Shown: piece by piece, positions 27,201-34,707 of the stretch
Layout: each line of letters starts with the position of its first letter
Position numbering within the stretch: position 1 is the stretch's first letter
DNA from: JAVVSK01 sp036654235
GTDB lineage: Bacteria; Bacillota; Clostridia; Christensenellales; CAG-138
Direction: 5' to 3'
DNA: 46,970 nucleotides
Assembly (NCBI GenBank): GCA_036654235.1
Contig: JAVVSK010000014.1
Location: 1 to 46,970 of the forward strand
Made by a program: the position numbers and the translations under genes
Notes under the pieces: generated by a model
The model's database searches: none
Seen by the model: only the letters and a program-made list of their open reading frames with translations
Told to the model about the DNA's origin: nothing

Positions 27201-27290
27201 AGCACCTTTTAAATTTTTATCTTCCAAAAATAAAATCAAAAACATATGAACCGTGGACAATGATGTTTCTTCGGTTTTATTTATATCCAT
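24249..27290 (-). CDS. SnoaL-like/PAS/GGDEF/receiver-like/PAS soluble diguanylate cyclase
   Basis: A 1013-residue cytoplasmic signalling protein with no membrane segment. Order: SnoaL/NTF2-like domain (about 10-130), three PAS-like domains (about 170-290, 300-415, 430-555), GGDEF (about 565-720), a receiver-like domain (about 752-868) and a C-terminal PAS-like region (about 885-1011). RFGGDEF is intact and preceded by inhibitory-site RKDD, so an active, product-inhibited cyclase is predicted. In the receiver the acidic pair (IDDSD) and conserved Lys (ITKPLN) are kept, but the phospho-acceptor Asp is Asn (LLNISSNG, AAT at 24882-24884), so it is a pseudo-receiver. The ATG at 27290 has GGGAGG 7 bases upstream; a start at 27347 would bury that site. 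Confidence 0.9.
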   Translation of the reverse strand: MDINKTEETSLSTVHMFLILFLEDKNLKGALSYLTDDIVGLGIGEFDIVNGIDEAQKFMLKTIMDEPDGYKVEFLQMNQSISSNTTVNVFGNIRISRPSNGHRMSCRITATCIVRNGAFRISSIHISIPFKLHHNEKLPVSDTANKNICETTPDFRDIVLRSGKIQCEIQSLFNNIPGALYLYDFLTNNIKALSFNQSILKMLGYTAYEYKNISEENALALVFKEDLPMLKRNIAKIIDSDTPISCQFRLEKKDNSIAWFHLYGTTVERNETSVRIYAIFIDITTEKEAEEQLKIREEEYRLSVAHSGKMICRYNISNKTLYMSQEAANMLCMQTVMKNVPCSILDNEFIAPESVDDYINFYEAIFRGNENGHMLIARKSIGDCMRYFRADFTIVRNNYGMPVSAVISFEDITQQRKNELAFEMWRQSVDNMPSDKFVLIEHNLTKDTLFYKEGMLFNWDSQGSKVLFDERIRCLLGCLVYPDDISTFKWFMSRERMITAFYENDRFHEFDFRMRGKNNEWRWTHITVQLIEDPSSNDIISCIIFRDVDESKRAELSIMERLEGDALTKLLNRETLIKRVTTLLKNSVTPTKHAIIMIDIDGFKSVNDVYGHAVGDETLVDISANMRTVLRKDDIIGRFGGDEFMICLNDIPYDSVVEKRVLQIMSILRKKIGDLVSIAGSIGIAIYPRDGCTFDELYKNADIALYNAKEKGKDDYAFYRPYMKRPSDISESLNAENKPNEIINETQRLYKKRILLIDDSDSDIELYTAILNNEYTIKSEKDVVQALSMLKRHGNSISVVLLNISSNGFGLLSQIVGDSALRSIPVIMIGDSNDESIALSAINNGAADFITKPLNPRLLRIRIQQVISKSKQEQLRIQSSYRILQAEEFTRYRRVLEGTGTIVFEFDCINNIFTYDSLVSRYIAGTYDERPLFSIFEKDGVAAPQDIKAMQKFISNVALDRLIEIDSMKVRLKTVTGNIHWFRMNVMRMSDEFSINQKLLITFNDLNEENFDI

Positions 27291-27386
27291 CCGGATTCCT
27301 CCCGTAGTATTAAACCAAAATTGAATATGGGTAAAATATCCGTTCATGATATTGCAAAAACATGGAAACGAACGGAATTTATTAAT

Positions 27387-27414
27387 ATTATAGCAGGAAA
27401 ATTATATTTTTCAA
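27387..27414 (-). promoter_or_regulatory. Promoter of the multidomain cyclase
   Basis: Minus-strand TTGAAA (27409-27414), a 16-base spacer and an extended -10 TGCTATAAT (TATAAT at 27387-27392). The leader is about 90 bases. Confidence 0.65.
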
Positions 27415-27473
27415 TTGCAATTATTGTCTATTCTGAGTTATGCGATTTATTTCATCTTACCCGTCGATAGCCT

Positions 27474-28097
27474 TTAAATATCCCCTTCAATATAACAATA
27501 CTCAAGGAGTTGAGGGGTAATTCGACCATCCGTCCTTTCGATTATGGCTTTTATCAGCCTATCGGAGTTTTCATCAAGAACTGTACATTTTATTTTTACG
27601 TTTTCTAAAAATTCAACGGAATCTACGTTAGCTATCCCGCGAACAATCCCTTCTACCGTTCCGTATCTACTATAATCCATAACAATTTCAACCGTTCGAC
27701 CGACGAGCATCGGTCGAACGCCCGATGCATTTAGCGCGTCGGAAGCGGAGCGGCTATATGCGCGGATCAGCCCTCCGGCACCCAAAAGTATGCCTCCAAA
27801 ATATCTTGTAACTATGACGATACAATCGACGAGATTTTTATTATTAATGACCTGAATAATAGGAAGGCCCGCCGTACCTCCGGGTTCTCCGTCGTCCGAA
27901 AAGCGTTTTATACCGCTTTCGCGTATCGAATATGCATAACAATTATGCGTTGCATCGGAATATCGCGCGCGCGTTTCATTGAGACGAAATAAAGCCGCTT
28001 CCTCCGTCGAAACGGGGAAGCAGCTTCCTATAAATCTGGATTTATTTACGATAAACTCGGCAAGCGAGTTTGATTTTACGGTTTTATAGGGTTTCAT
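27474..28097 (-). CDS. yigZ: YigZ/IMPACT family protein
   Basis: A 207-residue YigZ (UPF0029) protein: N-terminal IMPACT domain with KSRFIGSC, the D-A-T-H-N-C-Y-A-Y block and FSDDGEPGGTAG, then VTRYFGGILLGAGGLIRAYS, all strongly conserved. The C-terminal DUF1949 domain (about 140-200) has a ferredoxin-like fold. The biochemical role is poorly known; eukaryotic IMPACT regulates Gcn2. Its ATG overlaps the tyrS stop (ATGA), so it is coupled to tyrS. Confidence 0.92.
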   Translation of the reverse strand: MKPYKTVKSNSLAEFIVNKSRFIGSCFPVSTEEAALFRLNETRARYSDATHNCYAYSIRESGIKRFSDDGEPGGTAGLPIIQVINNKNLVDCIVIVTRYFGGILLGAGGLIRAYSRSASDALNASGVRPMLVGRTVEIVMDYSRYGTVEGIVRGIANVDSVEFLENVKIKCTVLDENSDRLIKAIIERTDGRITPQLLEYCYIEGDI

Positions 28098-29320
28098 AGG
28101 GATTTAATTCGAAGGAAGCCTTTTTTACCTTTTTTTATTATAACTCCGTTTTCGAGTTGCCCCGCATCTATAGTAGCTAAAACGTCATCAAGCTTTAAAT
28201 CGTCGATAAAGACGCTTCCGCTTTCTATAAGACGGCGCGCATCGGACTTGCTTTTTGCGAGTCCGCCTTTAAATAGGAGATCCGTAACGCGAAGTCCGGT
28301 GTCTTTGATTTCATCTCCCGTGAGCGCGAGGGTTGGCATGTTGCTTAAATCGCCTATGCCGGAAAACAAAGCTGAGGCGGCGGTTTGTGCCTTTTTCGCT
28401 TCTTCGGTTCCATGTACCTGTTCCGTTACGGTATATGCTAGGATTCGCTTCGCTTCGTTCATTGCGGCACCGCTTTCTCCGCAAATTTCGTTTATCTCCT
28501 CAATAGGTAGGAAGGTGAGGAGACAGAGACAATTTTTAACTTCTGCGTCGTCGACGTTTCTAAGATATTGATAAAAGTCATAAACGGGAGTTTTTTCTTT
28601 ACTTAGCCAAACCGCTCCGCTTACTGTTTTTCCCATTTTTACGCCATCCTTATTAGTTAAAAGCGTCGTTGTAAGAGCAAAAGCCAATTTTTTCTCCTTG
28701 CGTCTTATTAAATCAGCGCCGCTTAAAATATTGCTCCATTGATCATCTCCGCCCATTTCGAGAGTACAATCGTACATTTTATTGAGCATGAGAAAATCAT
28801 AACTTTGCATAAGCATGTAGCTCATTTCGAAAAAAGTCAGCCCACTTTCCATGCGTTGTTTATAACATTCGGCGGTAAGCATACGGTTTACCGAAAAATG
28901 CACGGCTATTTCGCGCATAAAGTCCATATAGTTTAGCTTTCTTAGCCAGTCCGCATTGTTTACGATTAAAGCTTTTCCGTCGCTAAAATCCAAAAGGCGC
29001 TCCATCTGTTTTTTTATTTCCGCGACGTTATGATCAAGTTCGTCAACCGTTAACATTCGCCTAAGCTCGGTTTTTCCGGACGGATCGGCTATCATTGCCG
29101 TTCCGCCGCCCAAAAGCACGATTGGTCTATGACCGGCGCGCTGCATATGCGCCATGGTTACCATAGCGACATAATGACCTATTGTTAAACTGTCGCCGGT
29201 TGGATCATAGCCAATATAAAACGTAACCTTCTCCTTGCCGAGCATTTCCCTGATTTCCGTCGGATGCGAAGCCTGTTTTAAATAGCCGCGTTCCTCTAAA
29301 ATATCGTAGACGTTTTTCAT
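28094..29320 (-). CDS. tyrS: Tyrosyl-tRNA synthetase
   Basis: Class I synthetase charging tRNA-Tyr. In 408 residues: the HIGH-equivalent in SLTIGHYVAMV, tyrosine pocket YIGYDPTGDSL, GGDDQWSNI, the KMSKS-equivalent KMGKT, and a C-terminal S4 RNA-binding domain from about 340 (LAKSKSDARRLIESGSVFIDD). GGAGGGAGG precedes the ATG. The predicted leader is only about 32 bases, too short for a T-box, which often controls tyrS in Bacillota. It is followed by overlapping yigZ. Confidence 0.97.
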   Translation of the reverse strand: MKNVYDILEERGYLKQASHPTEIREMLGKEKVTFYIGYDPTGDSLTIGHYVAMVTMAHMQRAGHRPIVLLGGGTAMIADPSGKTELRRMLTVDELDHNVAEIKKQMERLLDFSDGKALIVNNADWLRKLNYMDFMREIAVHFSVNRMLTAECYKQRMESGLTFFEMSYMLMQSYDFLMLNKMYDCTLEMGGDDQWSNILSGADLIRRKEKKLAFALTTTLLTNKDGVKMGKTVSGAVWLSKEKTPVYDFYQYLRNVDDAEVKNCLCLLTFLPIEEINEICGESGAAMNEAKRILAYTVTEQVHGTEEAKKAQTAASALFSGIGDLSNMPTLALTGDEIKDTGLRVTDLLFKGGLAKSKSDARRLIESGSVFIDDLKLDDVLATIDAGQLENGVIIKKGKKGFLRIKSL

Positions 29321-29358
29321 TCGCCTGTTCCTCCCTCCGATTATTGTAATTGGGCGTG

Positions 29359-29387
29359 ATTATAGCTTATAGATAAAAATAATGCAA
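29359..29387 (-). promoter_or_regulatory. Promoter of tyrS-yigZ
   Basis: Minus-strand TTGCAT (29382-29387), 17 bases, TATAAT (29359-29364). The predicted start is about 32 bases before the tyrS ATG. It sits just outside the left copy of the 126-bp repeat. Confidence 0.8.
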
Positions 29388-29390
29388 GTC

Positions 29391-29516
29391 TGTCATCTAT
29401 ATTGGGTCGCCTTGTTTGCGGAGAAGAGAGGAAATTCATTATAAATAGGTAAATTAAAATCTAAACAGAAGTGACTCTCGCATTTGTCTTGTCAAGCGCG
29501 GAAGTTGTGGTAAAAT
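29391..29516 (+). repeat. Left copy of 126-bp direct repeat (duplicated pepP promoter region)
   Basis: This block matches 32291-32417 at about 120 of 126 positions: differences are one C/T, one A/G, two adjacent bases and one base indel in the run of G. It includes the promoter -35 and -10 boxes of pepP but is followed by island DNA instead of pepP. It marks the left edge of the island. Confidence 0.9.
29489..29516 (+). promoter_or_regulatory. Orphan copy of the pepP promoter
   Basis: TTGTCA (29489-29494) and TAAAAT (29511-29516) as in the functional copy, but the spacer has 16 bases instead of 17 because one G is missing. It points into the island, antisense to the transposase remnant. Confidence 0.5.
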
Positions 29517-29615
29517 CCTGTTTTAATCACTTACAAAATTCAAAAGAGGCTACAAATGGCTTAAATAAGCGATTTGCGACCCATTTCTTTGTTATAAGTT
29601 TGTGGTATGGAATTC

Positions 29616-30278
29616 CTATTTCAAAAATTCTTTTATTTTTTTCTTCAGTTCTTTAGGCTGATAGTATTTTTTATCTAATCTTAAGTCAGATATGGCATTT
29701 AGTGCAGTATAACATATCATGAAATGAGCAGTGATGTGTTCTCTTGTCTGATGAAAAACAGGACGTGCACAGAAGTTGGTTTTCATCACTCTGAAACAGT
29801 CCTCAATCTTATAACGTTTGGAACTTATTTCAATGATATCTTTATAATGTCTAAGATGCCGGTATGTGACAAGTTTTGAATCAGGATAAAGGATTCTTGC
29901 AAATGTCATAAAACGGTTCACCATGTTAGGGTCAAAGGTAATCTTAGAATCAGCAGATATCTGCTGAAAAAATGAACCTATTTCCAGTTCGTGATAGAGC
30001 TGCTGAAGATATAGATATCCGATGTTAAGGTTGGTACCGGAAGAAACAAGATCCTTGCCGATTTTGATTTTTTCATTAAAATCAATTTTAACCTCCATAG
30101 TAATCCTGCTGTTTTTTTCTTCGTCATTGTACAAAGCAACCTGCTTTTTGGCATAAACCAAAGGATCATCCGTAATCTTCAGGAGTTCCGAATGCTTTCC
30201 GATTCCGGCTATATTTTTCGTTGTAGTTTTCTTCCCATTGTAAGTGATGAAAACCCGGTATGTGTTGATAAATAACAT
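29616..30278 (-). pseudogene. Transposase remnant (IS4/IS1634-like), internal deletion
   Basis: The 220-residue reading frame joins two parts of one transposase. Residues up to about RHLRHY are the N-terminal region (FITYNGKKTTTKNIAGIG, then SADSKITFDPNMVNRFM). What follows (KDIIEISSKRYKIEDCFRVM, then VFHQTREHITAHFMICYTAL) is the C-terminal catalytic end. The large middle with the first Asp residues is missing. The family call (IS1634-type within the IS4 superfamily) rests on the IEDCFRVMKTNF..RPVFH..REHI.AHF pattern. It is inactive. The missing middle type is found in the fragment at 31803-32216. Confidence 0.8.
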
Positions 30279-30405
30279 AGAATAGAATATAATAAAAGCG
30301 TAATATCGCTCCGTAAAGAATAGTCTATTAAAAAGTTGTCGGAAAAATCAGCTCAACTTAAATCTCACAGTAAGGAAAATTCGGCTTGGGAAGGAAGTTA
30401 CAGTT

Positions 30406-30732
30406 ATGAAAAAGAAGTGGTTGCTATGTATAGTTCTTTGCATAATAATGGTTATAGTAGGAGGATGCATGTTGTTGAATTATGAAAATCGAAAAACGTA
30501 TACCTATGAAGAATTAAGTTCACTACCAGCTAATCAATTGCTTGATTTATTTATTGAAAATGGATTAGTAATAAATGAGGAATTAAAAGAAGCCTTTACA
30601 GAAGAAAAACTTCAAGATTTATTTAAGTTGGAGTTTGATACATTGCATATAGGCATAACAACTCGCAGCCACTTAATGTATTTTGATTTAGCTGAAAAAA
30701 CAAAAGAAATCTATGATAAGATTACAGAGTAA
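30406..30732 (+). CDS. Small lipoprotein of unknown function
   Basis: 108 residues. The signal peptide MKKKWLLCIVLCIIMVIVGG ends in a lipobox VGGC (Cys21), so the mature part is anchored outside the membrane. It contains YTYEELSSLPANQLLDLFIE followed by NGLVINEELKEAF. A closely related pattern (LSMNKSELF then TLKDEGLVLPEDY) occurs in the neighbouring secreted protein. GGAAGGAAG precedes the ATG by 8 bases. The gene is AT-rich, unlike its housekeeping neighbours, and lies between two transposase remnants. I do not recognise a function; a partner role for the secreted protein downstream is an inference. Confidence 0.7.
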   Translation: MKKKWLLCIVLCIIMVIVGGCMLLNYENRKTYTYEELSSLPANQLLDLFIENGLVINEELKEAFTEEKLQDLFKLEFDTLHIGITTRSHLMYFDLAEKTKEIYDKITE

Positions 30733-30764
30733 ATATTCGTGAATAAAATTTTAGGAGGTATTTT

Positions 30765-31473
30765 ATGATGTAAAAATTTAAAAAATCTTTATCTGTAATT
30801 CTACTACTGCTGTTATTTGTAACCATTAGTTTTACAAATACGCTGGTAGTTCATGCTAACGAACCACGGTTATTAACATAAAGAAAATGTCCTAAGTATG
30901 AACAAATCAGAGCTTTTTTAGACTTTGAAAGATGAAGGCTTGGTGCTGCCAGAAGATTATGCAACACATATCGATATGGCAGAGAACTTTGTTTATAAGT
31001 ATACACCGATGATTATTGAAGGGAAAATTGACACTTCAATCAATCTATTTAGTTATGCCCAATCAAATGAGATGTTAAACAATTTAAATACTATACTTTA
31101 TGATTCAGGACTTGCCACAAAGAAACCAATTTATACCAAGAGAGCTTATACATTAAAAAACAGCACGCCTATTGGTTTATGGTACGATTCTTACCTGGAT
31201 TACAATTGTTATGCATATTCTCTTGGAAAAATAAGTGGCTTGCAACCTGGTAGTCTTTCTGGTGATTCTTTAAATTCATGGACTCACAAACCCGGTGGAA
31301 CTCAACCTTTGAAATGGAACTATTCTTCTCCGAATTCAGCAATTTGGAGTAATGAAGCTACTGCGTATGGCTACACATATGAACCAACTATTACATATGA
31401 AAGCACAACATATTATATTATTTATAAACGTATCGGCGATCCCGGAATACAGCCATGGTCATTATTAGAGTAA
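30765..31473 (+). pseudogene. Secreted NCYAY/HKPG protein gene with two stops and a frameshift
   Basis: A perfect AGGAGG (30753-30758) precedes ATG ATG TAA. Reading past the TAA gives a good signal peptide (KFKKSLSVILLLLLFV, ending near VVHAN), then TAA at 30879. The frame shifts by one near 30870-30882, continues KENVLSMNKSELF to TAG at 30919, and is then open from 30922 to 31473. The last part contains LDYNCYAYSLGK and WTHKPGG, a Cys...His pattern like papain-fold or CHAP-like secreted proteins, and ends with TYYIIYKRIGDPG. Translation from the TTG at 30925 could give a 182-residue product without signal peptide. Most likely a decayed secreted protein gene of AT-rich origin; enzymatic activity is a guess. 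Confidence 0.7.
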
Positions 31474-31802
31474 ATATAATATGAACTTATATTTATAATG
31501 CTTTTTACTCATTAGATTTAACCTCAATTTATCCTGCCATCTATTAATGAGCGCATCCTTGTAAATAGCCAAAACAGCGTAAGCGAACAAAATCTTAATA
31601 ATTAAAATTTAACAGGCACAAGAAAGACGGGATTAACTCTCGTCTTTTTTTGTTGCCCTGAATCAAGAAAGGGATATCTATCTTATACAACTTTCCCTAA
31701 ATAGAGCCTTGCAAACCCTTGCATCAAGGGCATTTCGGGGACAAGTTAAGGGTTTATACCTTTAGCCCTCAAAACAGCGTTTAACTGCGTGACACCCCAC
31801 AA
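31474..31802. other. Gap with one terminator
   Basis: About 330 bases between the secreted-protein gene and the second transposase piece. It holds the terminator at 31623-31651. The sequence AAAACAGCGT occurs twice (near 31572 and 31772). No reading frame is supported. It looks like residual mobile-element DNA. Confidence 0.5.
31623..31651 (+). terminator. Intrinsic terminator of the lipoprotein/secreted-protein unit
   Basis: AAAGACGGGA pairs with TCTCGTCTTT (one G:T) around a 5-base loop and runs into seven or more T. A classical Rho-independent terminator on the plus strand. Confidence 0.8.
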
Positions 31803-32216
31803 TTAAATAAGTTTTTTACCTTTTAGCATTGTGCTTAGCTTTTTCTCAAGAGGGATGGCAGTCGTCTGTTCATTGTCAGAACCAGAGGTTAGACACATGG
31901 TAAGTGGAATTCCGTCAGAATCCATAAAAAGTCCCATCTCTACCAAAGGAGCAGGCTGATGCTGCTTTGAAATTCCATATTTACGGAAGCCTTTTATGAT
32001 TTCGCCTGTAACCTCATCAACATAATCTTCATCTTGAGAGTCAATCTCAAAGTAATAATTAGAGCAGTCATAATAGCACACAGAAGTATCTCTTTTAACG
32101 ATGTTCCGGCTCTTATTAAAAAGATGTGTCAGATATTCATCATATTGATCAGCTATAAAATCCATGGTTCTCATGATGTGATTATATGAAAAAAATCTCA
32201 TAAAACGGTTCACCAT
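31803..32216 (-). pseudogene. Second transposase remnant, middle section
   Basis: 137 codons of a transposase middle: HHIMRT-like start (YNHIMRTMDFIADQYDEYL), NIVKRDTSVCYYDCSNYYFE with the likely first catalytic Asp (YYDCS), EVTGEIIKGFRKYGISKQH and LFMDSDGIPLTMCLTSGSDN. Both catalytic ends are missing. It shares the stretch 32205-32258 with 29915-29966 almost base for base, so both pieces derive from the same element type. The N-terminal edge also ends in GATGAAAACCCGGT, found at 30245-30258 in the first remnant. It cannot be functional. Confidence 0.8.
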
Positions 32217-32290
32217 GTTAGGGTCAAAGGTAATCTTAGAATCAGCAGATATCTGCTTTTGTGCAAATTTGCAAGTGATGAAAACCCGGT

Positions 32291-32417
32291 TGTCATTTAT
32301 ATTGGGTCGCCTTGTTTGCGGAGAAGAGAGGAAATTCGTTATAAATAGGTAAATTAAAATCTAAGAAGAAGTGACTCTCGCATTTGTCTTGTCAAGCGCG
32401 GGAAGTTGTGGTAAAAT
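32291..32417 (+). repeat. Right copy of the direct repeat, carrying the working pepP promoter
   Basis: It matches 29391-29516 with about six differences. This copy directly precedes pepP, so it is probably the original genomic context of the pepP side, while the left copy lies next to the tyrS promoter. Confidence 0.9.
32389..32417 (+). promoter_or_regulatory. Promoter of pepP-efp operon
   Basis: TTGTCA (32389-32394), 17 bases, TAAAAT (32412-32417). The pepP ATG follows 31 bases later, after GGAGG. Confidence 0.8.
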
Positions 32418-32448
32418 AAAAGGTAAGAGGTTTATCGGAGGTTAATTT

Positions 32449-33519
32449 ATGTCAATTAGATGTGATAGGCTCGTTGAGAGCGCAAATGCCGTTGGTATGG
32501 ATGCGATTTTAGTAACTTCTATGACGCATATGCAATATTTTTCGGGGTTCACCGGAGATAATGGGGTTTTAATAATAACGGAGGATACGCGCCTTTTGTT
32601 CACTGATTTTCGCTATACGATTCAGGCGAATCAGCAGGTTGAGGGTGAGTTCGAGGTAATCGAAGTAAGCCGCGGAATTACTCCTGACTTGATTTTGGGC
32701 GAGCTAAGGAAGCGCTCCGTAACTTCATGCGGCTACGAAGAAGAAAACATGACCGTAAAGCAGTTCGAAAAATATGGAGAGTCAGAGATAACTATGATTC
32801 CCGCCTCGTCTATTATGAAAAAAATCAGAATGGTAAAGTCCGATGCTGAGATAAAAAATCTTATCGCCGCTCAGGGCTACGCCGATAAGGCGTTTTCCGA
32901 ACTTTTAGGTATGATAGCTCCGGGAATGACCGAAAAGGACGTTGCGAACGAGCTTGAATATCTAATGAAAAAATGCGGTTCGGATGGCAAATCTTTCGAT
33001 ACTATCGTGGGTTCCGGCGAAAACGGTGCTCTTTGTCATGCTGTACCGACCGACCGAAAGCTTAGGCATGGCGATCTCGTCGTTATCGACTTCGGCGCTA
33101 TGAAAAACGGATATCATTCGGACATGACGCGCACCATAGCGATAGGCGAACCCTGTGACGAACTTAAAAAGATATATAAAATTGTCCTTGCCGCGCATAC
33201 TCTCGCGTTGCGCTCTGTTCGTCCGGGGATAGAATGCGTAAATCTTGACGCGATTGCGCGCGAATGTATACAGTCGTATGGATATGGGGATAACTTCGGA
33301 CATAGCTTGGGTCACGGATTCGGTCTTGAAATTCACGAAGGACCTTCCGCAAGTACATTATCAAAGGATACTTTAGAACCGGGCAACACTATAACTATCG
33401 AGCCGGGTATATATATTGAGAATCTCGGTGGCGTTCGGATTGAAGACTGCGTTATAGTTACTAAAAACGGTTATTTGGATCCGGTTACATCGGCAAAAAC
33501 ATTGCTGATTATCGAATAG
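32449..33519 (+). CDS. pepP: Xaa-Pro aminopeptidase (M24)
   Basis: Removes N-terminal residues before proline. 356 residues: an N-terminal creatinase-like domain (about 1-125) and a C-terminal pita-bread M24 domain. Metal ligands are recognisable: Asp in VVIDFGAMKNGYHSDMTR (two Asp), His in SLGHGFGLEIHEGP, Glu in TIEPGIYIENLGGVRIEDC (two Glu). All five are present. The ATG has GGAGG 7 bases before. It leads the pepP-efp-CD1247-like operon (gaps 27 and 24 bases), the standard order in Clostridia and Bacilli. Confidence 0.96.
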   Translation: MSIRCDRLVESANAVGMDAILVTSMTHMQYFSGFTGDNGVLIITEDTRLLFTDFRYTIQANQQVEGEFEVIEVSRGITPDLILGELRKRSVTSCGYEEENMTVKQFEKYGESEITMIPASSIMKKIRMVKSDAEIKNLIAAQGYADKAFSELLGMIAPGMTEKDVANELEYLMKKCGSDGKSFDTIVGSGENGALCHAVPTDRKLRHGDLVVIDFGAMKNGYHSDMTRTIAIGEPCDELKKIYKIVLAAHTLALRSVRPGIECVNLDAIARECIQSYGYGDNFGHSLGHGFGLEIHEGPSASTLSKDTLEPGNTITIEPGIYIENLGGVRIEDCVIVTKNGYLDPVTSAKTLLIIE

Positions 33520-33546
33520 ACTTAAATTTTTTGGAGGAAAATTATT

Positions 33547-34104
33547 ATGATTATGGCAGGCGACTTTCGCAAGGGCATGACTGTTGAAATAGACGGCAGT
33601 GTTTGGGCGATTGCGGACTTTCAGCATGTTAAACCCGGAAAGGGCGCGGCTTTTGTCCGTACTAGACTTAAAAATGTTATGACGGGCGCGGTTTTGGAGC
33701 GTACATTCAATCCAACCGATAAATATCCGGACGCGCGCATCGAAACCAAAGAGATGCAATATCTGTATAGCGATGGGGATCTTTACTACTTTATGGATAT
33801 TGAAACCTATGAACAGATAGGACTTAATTTTGATAAGGTTGAGGATGCTATCAATTTTATAGTTGAAAATCAAAATGTTACAATGAAGTTTTACAAGGAA
33901 AAGCCTTTTTCTGTTGCGCCTCCTAACTTTGTTGAGCTGACAATAACGGATACCGAGCCGGGCGTAAAGGGCGATACGGCAACTAACTCTACGAAGCCCG
34001 CGACGCTTGAAACCGGATATAAAATAAATGTTCCCCTGTTTGTAAATGAGGGTGACAAAATAAGAATAGATACTCGCACTGGCGACTACATGGAACGCGT
34101 ATAA
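33547..34104 (+). CDS. efp: Elongation factor P
   Basis: Relieves ribosome stalling at proline runs. 185 residues in three beta-barrel domains (KOW-like 1-63, OB 68-128, C-terminal OB 130-185). The tip Lys32 lies in HVKPGKGAAFVR, matching the modified Lys32 of B. subtilis EF-P; this supports the ATG at 33547 rather than the second ATG at 33553. The C-terminal signature TEPGVKGDTATNSTKPATLE is present. No EpmA/EpmB-type modification gene is in the window. Second gene of the pepP operon. Confidence 0.97.
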   Translation: MIMAGDFRKGMTVEIDGSVWAIADFQHVKPGKGAAFVRTRLKNVMTGAVLERTFNPTDKYPDARIETKEMQYLYSDGDLYYFMDIETYEQIGLNFDKVEDAINFIVENQNVTMKFYKEKPFSVAPPNFVELTITDTEPGVKGDTATNSTKPATLETGYKINVPLFVNEGDKIRIDTRTGDYMERV

Positions 34105-34128
34105 ATATAAAAAAACGGAGGCCATAAA

Positions 34129-34602
<474 letters not shown>

Positions 34603-34639
34603 CGCTTAAAACCGTTCTTTCATAAAATAATAAAAAATA

Positions 34640-34678
34640 AGACATAGGTGATACTCTTTCGAGCGTTGCCTATGTCTG
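34640..34678. terminator. Bidirectional terminator between efp operon and XRE gene
   Basis: AGACATAGG pairs with CCTATGTCT, extended by weaker pairs to CTC/GAG near a short TTTC loop. It is flanked by A-run on the left and TGTTT on the right, fitting convergent transcripts. Confidence 0.7.
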
Positions 34679-34707
34679 TTTACATAAAAAAAACTTTGCG
34701 CGTTAAC

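Noticed and set aside
29321..29390. T-box leader for tyrS
   Set aside because: No T-box sequence or specifier-loop structure is present and the distance from the -10 box to the ATG is too short.
33373..34125. Long minus-strand frame opposite pepP and efp
   Set aside because: It is antisense to two clearly recognised genes, has no ribosome site, and its composition is that of a codon shadow.
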